DNA of 64,000 nt from Carex sylvatica (GCA_964058845.1 CAXKVR010000053.1:1-64000); one strand, 5' to 3'; numbered from the stretch's first letter, positions 35,589 through 48,439 are shown. Translations and numbers: made by a program. Notes: a model not told the origin generated them from the sequence alone.

Positions 35589-38500
35589 ATGGGGGAGGAG
35601 ATAAGAGAGGAATTTGAGTTGCAAGAAGTGGAAGATAGCTTGCATGGATCGGTGGGAAGTCGGTTGTCTCTGTTTTCAAAGGAGTTTGGATTTGACAAAG
35701 AGGGTTCATGGGAGAATGAAAATAATGCACTGAAAGTTCCCAAAGGACGTTGGAGCAGAGGCGTTATTATACTTATACATCCCAATGGAAGGTAATTAAA
35801 TTAGGAATAGAATGTATAGGGCTAACTATGAAACATTGTGCCAGGTAACTCTTCTATGTCATGAGGTCCAGAAAAATATGGTAAGATATATTTATCAGTC
35901 CGAAATGGCATCCCTTACCTTGGTTTTGAAATGATTTTTTTTTTTTGGTGAAAAACATGTCGAATAAATGATCTGTTTAGTACTAAATATATACAATTAT
36001 TATAACATTGGCAGAAACATGAAGTTCAGTTCGTTATGTATTAAGAGCATGAAAAGTAACTGAAGAACAGAGATACCTCCAGATTTCTATTCTAGCAGTC
36101 AGGAGATTAGAGATATACATCTTTTACACACGTTTAGAGCTGCTAACAAAACATAAATAAGTACAGTTTGAGGTTTCCCATTAGCATGAGTGCTAGTATT
36201 CAAATATGCACCTCTATGCTATGTTGCTTTATAAAATATGCAGACGGAGCAGCTGTATTTTACATAAATCTCTCCATTTTAAAAGTTCAAACAGTCGATT
36301 CAAACCGCTCAACATGTTCTGTGATAGCAATTCACAGTATACTTGGGCATAATTTGGGTACCCAAATTTGCAAAACAAATTTGTTACAAGAAACTGCTGG
36401 AAGGAAATTGCATTCAAACCTGGGCTCATTCTCTGAATATTCTATAGAATTCAGCATAAAAAATCTGAATATGGTTACTGTAAAATATCTTCCTCACTTC
36501 AGGTAGTATAGTTGTTATTTATTCCTCTTATTGACATTTTCAGGTAATAAACTTTTTCCTGAGTATAAAACAAGGATTAAAAAAACACTTTGCCTTTGTT
36601 TGCTAAAATACAGAAAATATAAGGTGTGGATGAACGTAATGTTTCTGTGGTCCATATATTCCACCTTCTTCACTCCTCTAGAATTCGGCTTCTTTCGAGG
36701 CTTACCAGAACAGCTGCTGCAACTCGAGTGCGTGCAACTCATTTTCCTGGTTGATGTTATCCTGAAGTTTTTTGTTGCGTATAGAGATGCTCACACTTAC
36801 AGGATGGTCTACGACAGGAAATGCATTGCGCTAAGGTGATACACATACACACACACTTACAATAATGATGAATATTTTGGTGTATGCTAATTTTCACTGG
36901 TGATTAAATTAACAGGTTTTAATGTATGTGATAAAAGGTACTTGAAGGGAAGCTTTGCTCTTGACATTCTTGGTTGCATGCCTTGGGATGCCATGTATAA
37001 GGTAAATCAACAAAATTAATATAATATAATTTTGTGACATTCAAAATTTCAATTGTAACTCATGAAACTCTGATAATTAGATGACAGGACGAATGGAAAT
37101 AATTCGGTACTTCTTGTGGCTTCGCTTATACCGAGCTCGGAAAATCATGAAATTCTTTCAAAAAATGGAGAAGGATATACGTATAAATTACCTTTTTACG
37201 AGGATCGTGAAGCTCATTACGGTAGAATTGTACTGTACTCATACCGCTGCATGTATTTTCTACTACTTGGCAACAACAGTACCACCGGCACAAGAGGGGT
37301 ATACATGGATTGGAAGCCTCACTTTGGGAAATTTCAAGTATATTAATTTTAGAGAGATTGATTTCATGAGGCGGTATATAACATCTCTATATTTTTCCAT
37401 TGTCACCATGGCTACCGTAGGTAAATATAAGTAACTTCCTTTTGTTTACAAATAATTCTTTTCACCAACCGGAAATATAACAGTATATAATTTAAATTGC
37501 AGGTTATGGTGACATACATGCGGTCAATACAAGAGAGATGGTGTTCATCATGATCTTTATATCATTTGACATGGTTTTGAGTGCATATTTAATTGGAAAC
37601 ATGACTGCAATAATTGTGAAAGGTTCGCAAACAGAGAGATTTAGAGATAAAATGACTGATCTGATCAAGTACATGAACCGAAATCAGCTCGGAAGGGAAA
37701 TTAGATCACAAATAAAAGACCATCTAAAATTGCAGTATGAAAGTAGCTGTGCTAAGCATAGCATGCTTGAGGATATACCGATTGCCATTCGATCTAAGGT
37801 ATATCGAAAAATTGGCACCAGATCTTGTGTTCCTAGAGAAAGACCAGTAAATTTACCAAGAAATATTTATTGTTCTCTTAACAGGTATCACAGACATTGT
37901 ATATGGATGTGGTTCAAAAGGTGCCACTATTCAAAGGATGTTCAGAGGAGTTCCTAAATCAGCTTGTAAGATATAATATTGTTGCAAATTAAACTCCTAA
38001 TTAAGTTTTTTTTCCATTCCTTCTATATATTGCTCAAGGTTTGAAATATACAGGTGATAAAATTAAACGAGGAATTCTTTGTACCGGGAGAAGTAATTCT
38101 AGAGCAAGGGCATGTTGTCGATCAAATATATATCGTCTATCATGGGTTTCTGGTATGTTAATCGAGTTTAAACCCATATTACTATTCTATAAAAAAAAAT
38201 GTTAAATTTTATTTACGTTTATGTTCAACTTACTTAAAAAATTATATAATTCCTATACCATTTATAGGAGGCAATACTAATTGGCAAAAGTGGGTTCGAT
38301 CAACAAATCACAGAACTTGTACCATACAATGTATTTGGGGATGTGGCAGTGCTATGCAACATACCGCAACCATACACTGTCAGAGTTTCTGAAGTATGCC
38401 AGCTTTTGCGAATTGACAAACAGTCTTTTAACAGCATCCTGCAGTTGTACTTCAAGGATAGCCATCGGATATTGAGCAATCTCCTCAAGGTATAGTTCAA

Positions 38501-39574
38501 TTATGTTAATAACAATTTTAGATTATGACAAAGGAAATAAGAACATGCAAATAATCAAGACATTTTGGTGAATACTCAAATTGAAGGGGAAGGAAACTGA
38601 TATAAGGATCAAGCAACTGGAGTCAGATATCACATATCTAATTGCAAAACAAGAAAGAGAACTAATTTTGACGGTAAACAATGCGGCATATCATGGAGAC
38701 CTCCATCATTTGAAAGGGTTGATTAATGCTGGTGCTGATCCAAGCAAACCCGACTATGATGGTAGAACTGCCTTGGTTCGTCCATTTATCTTTACAAATC
38801 TTAAAAATTTCTTAATAATTTGTGAAAATCACTTATCATAGTTTTTCTTTTCACAAAGTAATTTTGATGTTTGATCTCCTTTTCTTTTTTAATTAGCACG
38901 TGGCGACATGCAAAGGATACGAAGAGATTGTCAAGTTCCTGATACAACGAGGCACAAATGACAATTATGTCAATTGTGCAGGTATGAAAATGCCAATTAA
39001 AATAGTAAATTTTATCCTTTATATAGTAACGACACCAATTAGAGCATGAACTCTTGGTTGCGCTAACAACGCATAATAATCTTACTTGAGCGATACAGAT
39101 AGTTTTGGAAATACACCATTGCTGGAAGCTGTGAAATTTGGTCATGACAGAATAGCCAAAATTCTCGTTGCCAATGGTGCAATTTTATCCTTAGAGCAGG
39201 CTGGGAATTACCTATGCAAGGTTGTCACAGAGAGCAAGCTTGAAATGCTAAGAAGATTGCTTGAATTTGGTGTTGATCCCAATTCAAAAAATTATGACCT
39301 AAGAACACCCCTTCATGTTGCCGCAGCTGAGGGGTTGCACCTTGTTGCATCCGTACTGATAGAATTCGGGGCAGATGTTCTATCAAAAGATAGGTAAAAC
39401 ATTTTTTTTTCTAATATTGCAAACTGGAAAAGGAGATCAAAAGTTAACTGAATGTATCGCTTTTTTAGGTGGGGAAATACTCCCTTGGACGAAGCAAAAA
39501 GGTGTGGTAGCAAACCACTGCTTGAAATTTTGGAGAAGGCTAGACAAGGACATCTTACTGTAACTAGAAGTTAA
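35589..39574 (+). CDS. SKOR/GORK-type outward-rectifying K+ channel lacking the KHA domain (733 aa, 12 exons)
   Basis: Voltage-gated Shaker-family potassium channel subunit of the plasma membrane. Exons are 35589-35791, 36614-36835, 36938-37001, 37081-37420, 37503-37798, 37885-37965, 38054-38152, 38268-38489, 38587-38775, 38897-38981, 39099-39393 and 39469-39574; all introns are GT-AG and the frame holds. S1-S3 lie in about residues 70-150 (STFFTPLEFGFFRGLPEQ, FFVAYRDAHTYRM). S4 is RYFLWLRLYRARKIMKFF. The pore filter TMATVGYGD places GYGD at 277-280. A cyclic-nucleotide-binding domain spans about 376-509 (FFVPGEVILEQGHVVDQIY, NIPQPYTVRVSEV). Ankyrin repeats span about 530-725 (GADPSKPDYDGRTAL, RTPLHVAAAEG, WGNTPLDEA). 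Known SKOR and GORK are about 820-830 residues and end in a KHA domain; here the frame stops at HLTVTRS right after the ankyrins. No KHA-coding sequence is seen before the next gene. Confidence 0.92.
36229..36440. mobile_element. Decayed foldback core in channel intron 1
   Basis: TTTTAAAAGTTCAAACAGTCGATTC then AACCGCTCAACATGTTCTG resembles the shared foldback core. The inverted partner is weak (GCATTCAAACCTGG onward), so this is an old remnant inside the 822-base first intron. Confidence 0.4.
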
Positions 39575-40289
39575 CATAAATAAGCATTACACAATCAGCA
39601 AACCAAAGACCCTCAGAATTGCCACATTTCATAATTTCCTCCAAAATCAATTTATTTAATGGACTTATTTCTTGTTATTTCATAAAGTTTCTCAGCATAT
39701 CCCATAATCAGAAGTTCAATAACATGAGTTTTTTTTTCGGCCAAGTATCTTGCCATGACTGTGACAACAAAAGCTATAAATGAAACGGAAGCAACAATGG
39801 CCAGCATACATCACAATTTCTCAATCCTAACCTGCCAACAAATATACAATGTAAAACAGAGACTATATAGTCAATCAAAATCCAATCTCAATTAGACCTG
39901 TCATCGTAAAAGTAGCGTGTTTCCTTCCATAAGGGCCTCCACAATAAATATTTGATTGTCACAAGTAACTGCAGTTGCATGCTCTAAACTTGGTAGTATA
40001 TTAAAAGTAGTTGTACTTTTAATATACTTTATGTAACTAAAATGTTGCCAACTTGGCCACATCATAACAAGAAGGAAACTACACAACAGGAAAACCATTA
40101 AATTGAACACAATAATAAAAGCATCCATCCATCATCAGCACAAGATAGCATTATACCAATATTAGACAAGACTATTTTTTGTGAAGCTGCAGACTCATCC
40201 TTCAAAGTCAACTTAACTGAAAGAGAAAAAAGAAAATTATAAAGAGGGAAATAAAACATGAGACCTACCAACACACCTTTAATTAAAGG
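39575..40289. other. Convergent 3' regions of channel and Alfin-like genes
   Basis: 716 bases without a supported gene. I looked here on the plus strand for the missing KHA exon (a VYFSHP-like start or RGIVLWVP-like segment) and did not find one. Confidence 0.6.
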
Positions 40290-43200
40290 TCAAGCTCTAG
40301 CACGTTTAGTAGAGCATCCCGGGCATTTGTAGTGCTTGATGTGCTCTGCACGTGCAGGGGTGATACGCACACACTTTCCATGGAACCAGCGCTCACACGC
40401 ATCACAGCAGATCCAAAACTCATCAGTGCCGTAGTTGTCCCCACAGGCCCCGCATAGAGTGCTCCCAGCTTGCCCCTCCTCTTCTCCCTCTTCTTCTTCT
40501 CCCCCTCCTGCTTCCCCTCTGTCCATATCCTCTTCATCTTCTTCCTCCTCATGTGTTGGAGGCGGGGCCCGTGGTGGTCCCTTTGTTGTGTTACCAGCTT
40601 TTGGAGCAGATCTGTTGACCTTGCTGCTACCATTAGAAGTTCTTTCCTTGTGGCTTTTTTTATGGTCTGTGCCGACTCCAGCCATTAGTTCATATATTGT
40701 TGGGAGCTCGTTTATCATGATGAAGAGCTTCTTCCTATAAAATAAACATCAAATTTAGAAATTCTACTAAGGTTTTCATTTTAGAAAACAAAACAAAAAA
40801 AAATGGTAAGAGAAGGTCCAGACACTAAAATGAAACATTAAACAACTTAAACATAAAATCTGATGTGCAATCATTTTAGATAAGGTGTATTGTAAATACT
40901 TTTTTGTTTAATATATTTCGTTGCCGACAAATTGTCGACAACCTTAAAAAAAAAAAAAACTAGAATGTAACAGCACTTCAAATGATTCTTTGCAAGGACA
41001 CTCCAAATCCAGATAATTCTAATTGAATCACGTAAGTTGCAAATATGCCAAAAACAAACTGCTTCAGAATATAATATGAAATATACCATAAATTATTGCA
41101 AGTGGCACCAATAATGTACCAGTAGTGTACTAATAGTGTATAATGATCAATACATGTACAACAATGTCAGTAGTACACATACAACAACCGATACATGAGA
41201 ATGTATTGACACCATAGCTGTCTTGATCAATACAATCTCACTACCAGTTTACTCAGATGTTATCAGCATAGTCAGGTAGTGGCATATACAAAACCAAATA
41301 TTATAGTACTGATCATAGTCAAACACACTACAACATTCTTTCATAGTTGATATGCTAAAGTTATACTTCATACATTTGCTCAAACACCACTATGGTTTTT
41401 GGTACAGTAGTCACGACGCAGGTACTTGTACTACAAGCTTACGGGTAAAGAAAATCCAAGAAAACTATTTGAATGAGCAACATATAACCTTTTCTTCTGA
41501 TATTTTTCCAAGCTTTGCAAAGTTACCTCTCTTTTCTTCTTAATTTGAACAGATACTAAAGCTAAAACAGCAAGTATCGTGTGTACCTTTTATAGCAAAT
41601 GACAAAGGAAGTACCACAAAACACAACTTTCTACTTTCTAAATGAATTTGCAAACTACTTGTGCATTTTAGGAGTAATACACGATAATTCTTGTTTTAAA
41701 GTGGTTACAGTTGCTATATTGACATTTCAGGGTGCTAAATGTCATATTACCCATACAAATAATTAATACCTGGATTCCTTGTCAAAACCAGAACGAGCGC
41801 CAAAATAAAAAGAGACAGCAAGCAACCATGCATCACTGTGAACTGCAACAAGTGCCAACCAATCATTTCGTTTCATGCCATCACGTGCAAAATTTATGCC
41901 TAGTGCTGGCTCGGGCAGCTCGGGCGGGACCTCATCAGCTGGCAGGTCCACCTGCCAATTCCCATCTGGGCGCCCATATAGACACAAGTTGTCTTTCTCT
42001 GCAATTTCAGAGACATACAAATTGAACAGAATTAGCAATAATTGCATAGCTGTTCGAGAGGAGAATAAGCAAGGGGACTTCTGACATGATATTTGATTTT
42101 GGGTACACATTTAAATTAAAAAAGAGGACTTCATATCAAATAACTTCCATTTTTGTGTGCGTATGATTTGTGAGTGGATGGAAACGAGAAGGTGTGTAAT
42201 AACTGAATATAGCAGACAATACTCAAACAAACTACTTTATGAAAAAGCAAAATGGATAGTCGGCAAGTAATTTTAACAATGCTTTAACTTATACTTTCCA
42301 ATGCTCTAACTTGTAATTTATGATGCTCTAGCTTATAATTCTAATTACCAATCATAATTCAAGAAAATTATTTTAACTTTAACCCTAAAATTTAACCTGA
42401 ATTATAAATCAAACATCCAGAGAGGGAAAAAATATTTTAAGGGGGGGGGGGGAGGCAAAGTCAGTCAGGACATCTCACTAAAACTCAAAATCCAGGAGGG
42501 GGCAGCTGCCCCCCCCCCCCCCCCCCCTGGTACAATATGGGTCCGCCCCTATCTACTTCCCAATGCGCTCAACTCATGCAGTGGGGCATATGCTTATTTT
42601 TGGTTTTCACAGCAGTTATGCTAATGTTGCAACAAACCAAGGTTGTTGTTCCCTTCATCAGTCACAGTACCAGAAAGGCAGAAACTAACCAACTAAGCCA
42701 CTTGAGTAGGTTTAGCCATGGTGGGAACCCGCTTATCCAAATAGATGAATTTTGGTGATAAGAGGTCCTGTTTGTGTCAATTGAGGCTGGAGATGGTATT
42801 GGCAAGTTCATGTGAGCGAGACAAATGTAACAGTTAGACATATTGAGTCGATGTGAGGCCAAAAGGTGGATTAATCTGATGAAATCTAGATGGTGGGGTC
42901 TCCTGGCGGGGTCAACTGAGGCCGGCTGGAGTTGTTTCTGCATGTTTGTGCATGGGAGACAAGCACAGGAATAGCAAATCGACTCAAGATATGATCTCAA
43001 ACATTTATTGAGCAAACTCTGAGGTGGCATGGCACTAAAAGACATGGTCCAGGTTGACAACAGTTGCACCCTTGCTTTATAGATTATTACAATTATTATT
43101 GTGCCAAAGAAACAAGCCTTAGAAAAGTAGTTTTAGGCAATACTAAATTTGATGATTGAATAGTAAAGTAGTTGATATATAAGTATATATCAGGAAGATT

Positions 43201-44003
43201 ACTAATTAAAGTATGGTGGTATCTTTTGACACACACAAACACTGAGAGAGAGAAGTTGCTTAATATTATCCCAAATATAGTTGCATTTTGTAAATTAGTA
43301 GAGAATGCACTAATGCCATGAAGTAATGAAAATGATGGAGTATAATTTCAGACAAGACAAAAGAAGTTCCTAACTAAATTAGAAAATAGTTTAACATAAT
43401 TGCAGCCTCCTTCTTTATTTCTAATTGTACCATAACTGTTTTGAGAGGTGGACGAAAAATTATATCCAATAACAGGGTCAACAGAAATAAACATTTAAAT
43501 ATAAGTCAAGGTTCTTACTTGTTGTCGATTTCACAATCACACATAACCGAAAAAACATAGAACAAGACAGATGAATTCAGATGAATTCAAATCACAGTCA
43601 ATTAACAAAGAAAACATGCACGAATTCAAAGTTCCTGGAGTTAAAAAAAAATTCGAAGATACTCAACGAATAGAACACAGATAAAACCCAAAGCGTCAAG
43701 CATTCCTACTCAACCCATTCAATTTTTGTTATAAAGAGAGGAAAAAATATTCAGACTTTACCTGGATCGCATTCCTGGAAAAACTTCTCCACATCTGCAC
43801 CGACAAAAAGAAACACAAAGTACAAGACATAAGTCACGAAATCCAAAAATAAAAAGAACAATTACCACAAAAAACACTAAGAAAAAGAGAGAGATTTACG
43901 AACCCGTAGTAAGGGCTTTTAGAATTCCAGTCCTTCGCGCTTTAAAATCCTTAAAGATATCCTCCGGTGATCCGCTGCCGTACCTCGAGCCACCTGCGTC
44001 CAT
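40290..44003 (-). CDS. Alfin1-like PHD-finger protein (268 aa, four exons)
   Basis: Nuclear chromatin reader of the plant Alfin1-like (AL) family. The family's PHD finger binds histone H3 methylated at Lys4. Exons are 43904-44003, 43762-43794, 41770-41998 and 40290-40734. The join reads [40 protein letters not shown], and [20 protein letters not shown], all in frame. The first donor is GTTCGT; the other junctions are ordinary GT-AG. The N-terminal Alfin domain covers about residues 10-135. A basic then acidic linker ([20 protein letters not shown]) precedes the PHD finger at 215-261 with C4HC3 order: [32 protein letters not shown]. Length is slightly above the usual 240-260. Intron 2 (1763 bases) carries a hAT fragment and long G and C runs. 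A MITE sits about 230 bases upstream of the ATG. Confidence 0.95.
42270..42552. mobile_element. hAT element right portion in Alfin-like intron 2
   Basis: Matches the right three quarters of 33258-33627: AATGCTTTAACTTATA, CTTATAATTCTAATTACCAA, ACTAAAACTCAAAATCCA, and the end GGGTCCGCCCCT. The left end is lost or diverged. Confidence 0.85.
42439..42528. repeat. Poly(G) and poly(C) runs in the hAT fragment
   Basis: A G-run of about 13 begins near 42441, and a C-run of about 18 ends near 42528, next to a GGGGGCAGCTGCCCCC palindrome. The runs are far longer than in the copy at 33258-33627, so this site has expanded or is prone to sequencing slippage. Confidence 0.85.
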
Positions 44004-44232
44004 CTCTAGACAGAGCTTCTCTCCTCCGAGTAAATTAGGGATTCTCTAGGGTTAATGCTAGTACTAGGGTTTTACGAAGTAAGCGAGCTGATGCACCAGC
44101 AATCCAGGAATTTAGGAGAGCGCTTTGAAAGAAGTAGAAAACGAGACTGGCAACGAAGGTTGAAGCGAAGGGTGGGAGATGGGTTTCCTACTTTTTTTTC
44201 TTCTTTTTTTTTCTTTTGGGGGTTTATCTGCG

Positions 44233-44413
44233 GAGAGCATATCCTCTGAGGTAACAGTATATTTCCCTGTTTATATATGGACCGTCCAATCAGAATTCGA
44301 GCCAATCCGGTCCGAGGTGGAATGCACGAGTATCCTTCAATATTCGTACGAATTATGATCGGACGAACCATATCTAAAGAGAAATATTATGTTACCTTAG
44401 GTGATATGAATTC
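44233..44413. mobile_element. MITE, MULE-type, in the Alfin-like 5' region
   Basis: The 181-bp element starts GAGAGCATATCCTCTGAGGT and ends with the complement of GAATTCATATCACCTAAGG. The perfect 9-base duplication TTATCTGCG lies at 44224-44232 and 44414-44422. Same family as 5584-5763. Confidence 0.9.
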
Positions 44414-44422
44414 TTATCTGCG

Positions 44423-45127
44423 CTCCTTTTCATCTTTTGGTCTGGGTTGGATTATTTCAAGATTGACCGGATAATAAGCGGTCGGTTAGTTAACTAATTG
44501 GGTCCGATTCGGATAGAGAGGGTTGTTGGGTTCAACTTGGGTCTGATCCAATAATTTGAGAAATTAGTTTAACTGAGCAATTTGAACCCCAGGCAGCGCA
44601 CGCTCTCCATTATCAGAACAGTGCTGCATATGGTTTGTGTGCTGATGAAGTCAAAACTGCTCTGTTAAAATCTTTACCCAATAATTTGACTTCAGATTGA
44701 TGTTGTCTCGATGTCACAGTTCGTTTTTTGTCGAGTTTCTGATCATCCTATTTTTTATTTATTTTAGGATTTCAGATTATCTAAATCTAATTGGTCAGGT
44801 CGAGTCAAATAGAGTTTTGTATCATTCAATTTCAGAGGTTCGAATTATTTGTTAAGTCGTATCAAGGTTTGAGTTGTCCAGCTTTAAATTATTTTTGAGT
44901 TTTCGATCATTTTGATTTTTGAGTTCCCGTTGTTTTTTATTAATGTTGATATTTGAGTAATTCGGATATGCGTCGGTCGGACTATATCATCTTGGGGTAA
45001 TGATATTAACCAAGTAGTTTTAGCTTCATGCAGCTCAAATACTACGGAGAATGTGTATCATCTGTGCGCTGCATAATGTCAAAACTACTCTGTTAAAATA
45101 TTTACCCATCGTTTTGGTTAGAGGTAG
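44423..45127. other. Intergenic with one decayed direct repeat
   Basis: TCAAAACTGCTCTGTTAAAA with TTTACCCA at about 44650-44680 recurs at about 45078-45105 with changes. No gene is recognised. Confidence 0.5.
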
Positions 45128-45554
45128 AGTGGAAAAAATGGCACGCCGGAGCCGGTTCCGTCACGGAACGGTACAGTTCCGACACGGTACGGTACGAATG
45201 TCAGATACGTATCGTGCCTCGCGTGTTCCGTGCCGTGATCATTCGCGTGCCATGACCAATTGTTAGCAAAGAAGACACGGCACGGTACGAAAATTACCTT
45301 CGTCACGGCACGGAACACGGCACAAAACACAGCACGGCACGGAACGGGAGAAGGTAGGAGACTAGGAGTACCGATTTGGTCACGGCACGACTTCATCACA
45401 GTACGCGAGTCACGGCACGACTTAGTCACGGCACGCGAGTCATAGCATGATTCACGTGCCGTGACCATTCGCAGACCGTGACCATCTCTCATAATTTTGA
45501 TCACGGCACGACACGTGAAAAATTAACTTAATCACGGCATGTTTTTTTCACACT
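45128..45554. mobile_element. GC-rich CACGGCACG-repeat element, copy B
   Basis: Ends AGTGGAAAAAATGGCACGCC and, complemented, AGTGTGAAAAAAACATGCC. The interior is dense with GTCACGGCACG and CGTGCCGTGA units in both orientations. It is related to 27934-28337 by ends and unit sequence. A direct target duplication is ambiguous (AGAGGT lies near both ends). Confidence 0.75.
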
Positions 45555-46263
45555 AGTCAGAGGTGTATATCGAATCTGATTATATCGGGTTGGAAAAAAA
45601 AATTATATAACTAATTCTCATATTTATTTTACCCTGTAGTTTGAAAATCTACTCCGTCCTAGTTTTGACTCGGCTCAAATTTGAATTTTTATAGGAGAAA
45701 CAGACAATCACAGCTCTACGAGGATCATCTATTTCACATGTATGACATCACAAATAAAAGGCAACATTTTGAATCTTATTACCCAATAGAGTGCGTATGC
45801 TACGTAGGAAACTATAGAGTTACTGCCGCATGCATAGTTCAACAAAAAAAATCATAAACGGGCGAGAATTTGATCGGACGGTAGAGAAGCTTCCTGTTGT
45901 CCAGAAGATTGCGATCAACAGCCTAGATTGTACGCTGGGGCCCGCCATGTGCAGCGCCACTTAGCTCCTCTTATCCATTGCCACATTACGCTTTTGTGCC
46001 AACGGAGATGGTTGTGATGCGCCGAGTTCATCGGGTTTCTATGCATCTACAAATTAGGGGTTCTGATTTGATTAATTAGTTATGGACATGATATAATAAC
46101 ATCGTAATACATAGTTAAGATTTAAGAAAGAACATTATCTTGTGTTTATTGCAATTGCATTTTAAATTTAAATCGCTCTTATATTCAAGAAGAAATTAGT
46201 TTATTGTCCAAAAAATTTTGGACAAATTTTATTCACTGCAGGATTCAAATCGTTAGACATGCG
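45555..46263. other. Intergenic DNA, nothing recognised
   Basis: No gene or clear repeat. Confidence 0.5.
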
Positions 46264-46619
46264 TTGATATTTGAATTTTGTTAGAAGCTATAAAAAAAAA
46301 TATCAAACTAATTTGATTAGTTTTATTTTTTACAAAAAAACATAAAAATTGAAATGACATTTCGGTCCGGATTTTTTTCTGTACCGAATTATCATTTCAG
46401 TCTGTGATATTTTCACAAATTTTCAGCCAACAACTACACAATTTTTCTCCAAAATCTATGAAACTACCTCAGGCCGAATTGGCAATTCGATACATAAAAA
46501 ATCCTTCATACCGAAATGTCATTTCGGTTATTATGATTTTTGTGAAAATGAAGCCAATCAAGTTAGTTTGGTAATTTTAATATTTATGGTTTCTAAAAGA
46601 AATTCTTGATATTCATACG
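46264..46619. mobile_element. Foldback element with CCGAAATGTCATTTCGG motif
   Basis: The arms ATATCAAACTAATTTGATTAG and the complement of CCAATCAAGTTAGTTTGG are inverted, as are ATGACATTTCGGT near 46353 and ACCGAAATGTCATTTCGG near 46510. No flanking duplication was identified. Confidence 0.6.
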
Positions 46620-47831
46620 TACCATTGTACCAATTATAATTTAATAAATGCAAAATTAAACTACTTTCCATTTTGACACCTATTAGATAATTTCGATTAG
46701 ATTTTAAATAATATTTTTTTTCCAAAACTTTTATTTTAACAAAAAAAAAAAACCCCACCCATTTAAGAATTCAACATCTTTATTATTTTAGACATTACAT
46801 TCATGTGCGCTCCACAACGACCTCGGGTCTCGGGATCAATATTTATTTAGAACAATTAGAAAAAAAGAAACAAACAAACAAGGCCATAAATTCGAAAATT
46901 GGTATTTGACAATATCTAATTTTCGCGCCAATAAAAATGATGGTCCATTATCAGAAAAAAAAAAAAAATGGGTGGTCTACTTTCCACAAACCGTAGTTTA
47001 TTTTATTTTTATTTTTTCTATTCCCAGACAAGACAAGACTTGGTTCGTTATTACTGCACCTTTTTGCTTTTTAAGTTTGCTTGACGTTTTTTGAGACGAA
47101 ATTTCAAATGATTACCAGCTTTATATTATTTTATTTTTCGAAATTAGAAATGTGATAAAGGTTCATATTTCAAAAAATATTAAAATAATCGGACCGATTC
47201 TACTAGAATCATTTTGAATTTTTTATTCCGAAGCCCTAAATAATTACCTCTCATAAAAAATAAAAAAAACCGCCGAAACGCAGAAGAACATTTGAGATTA
47301 CACTTCGGAGTAGGTCCGATGCTCATTGAACCTACTTTGGTTTGATGGGTGATCTGGCCATTCAATTGCATCAAGATTCGTGTATTCTTATTAAAATCCG
47401 TATAATTTTTTATTAATTTTCGTGTATACAGAATTTAATGTTAATCATACAGTGATAAAACTAATTGAACCTTAAAAAGTAGGTCCAATGTCCATCGAAT
47501 CTACTCCCATATACCCCTTGTACATTTAGAAAATACGGTACAAATATTGTGTATCAATGTCTCGTGGAGCGAGGCTGACAGGCTGTGGTACTGTACTATC
47601 TACTATGTAAAGCGCAGATTGGTCAGAGTTCAAATAGTTGGCGTGCAACATTCAACATGATTTTCAAATAAAATGCAGTTGTACACCAAATTTTATATTT
47701 GTATTAAATATGTTTACTATATTTTAGATGCAGTGATTTTCTACTTATTTTAAAAAAATAGTAAAGTTATTTTTAAAATAATATGAAATTTGATATATAA
47801 GTAAATTTTTATATATTGACATGTAAAACGG
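46620..47831. other. Intergenic with an old foldback-core remnant
   Basis: 47635-47830 contains AGAGTTCAAATAGTTGGCGTGC and AACATTCAACATGATTTTCA with a weakly inverted second half, a decayed version of the shared core. The rest shows nothing. Confidence 0.45.
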
Positions 47832-47839
47832 TTAATATT

Positions 47840-48016
47840 AAGGTTCCAAATAGCAATTATAGCGCTATAGCTTTTAAGATCCGAAAAAACTATAGCGTAA
47901 CTATAAATAGAATCATTATAAAAGAAAAGCGATTAATAGCTTGTTATAGCTTTTGAGGTCTGAAAAAGCTATAGCGCAGCTATTGTGTAGCTATAGCTAG
48001 CTATTTAGAGTCCTGG
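47840..48016. mobile_element. hAT-like MITE with TATAGC repeats
   Basis: The 177-bp element starts AAGGTTCCAAATAGCAATTA and ends with the complement of CCAGGACTCTAAATAGC. AGCTATAGCGC motifs repeat inside. Flanks TTAATATT (47832-47839) and TTAAGATT (48017-48024) match at 7 of 8. Confidence 0.72.
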
Positions 48017-48227
48017 TTAAGATTGATATTTTGAATTTTTAAAATAAAAATATTGATCTATGATTCGGACCAATATGCATATGGGTGAAAACGGAGCGAA
48101 TAGTGGTAAAACCATACTCATATATATATATTTTGGATATGTAAACATATCAGATATTAGACGAACACATATATAAATATGGATCGAATAGGATTTTAAA
48201 TTAAAAATAAAATATTATTAAAAAAAT

Positions 48228-48439
48228 GAGGGGGGTCCACTTACAACATTTTATAATAATTTGGATTGTTTGAACCGTTTGGACTTCAAAAATCTTTAAA
48301 TTATCTTAAAAATATTATTTGTAACATTTATAAGTTACAACATCTTAAAAATACTGACTGTTGGGACTTCAAAAATTGCAAAATTTAATTATTGTGAAAT
48401 GTTGTAATTTACAAATATTGTAAGTGAATCCCTCCTCTC
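48228..48439. mobile_element. Short foldback element, end type III
   Basis: GAGGGGGGTCCACTTACAAC and, complemented, GAGAGGAGGGATTCACTTAC. It is only 212 bp, lacks the long core and so is an internally deleted relative of 51345-51752. Confidence 0.7.

Noticed and set aside
39575..40289. Hidden KHA exon for the channel
   Set aside because: I read the plus strand in all three frames for KHA-like segments and found none; stops are frequent.
40435..40740. Plus-strand Ser/Pro-rich frames opposite the PHD exon
   Set aside because: They are the complement of the acidic linker (GAA/GAG codons) of the Alfin-like protein.
42662..43069. 135-codon minus-strand frame in Alfin-like intron 2
   Set aside because: It has no recognisable domain and lies wholly inside an intron whose flanking exons join exactly; it overlaps a decayed repeat.
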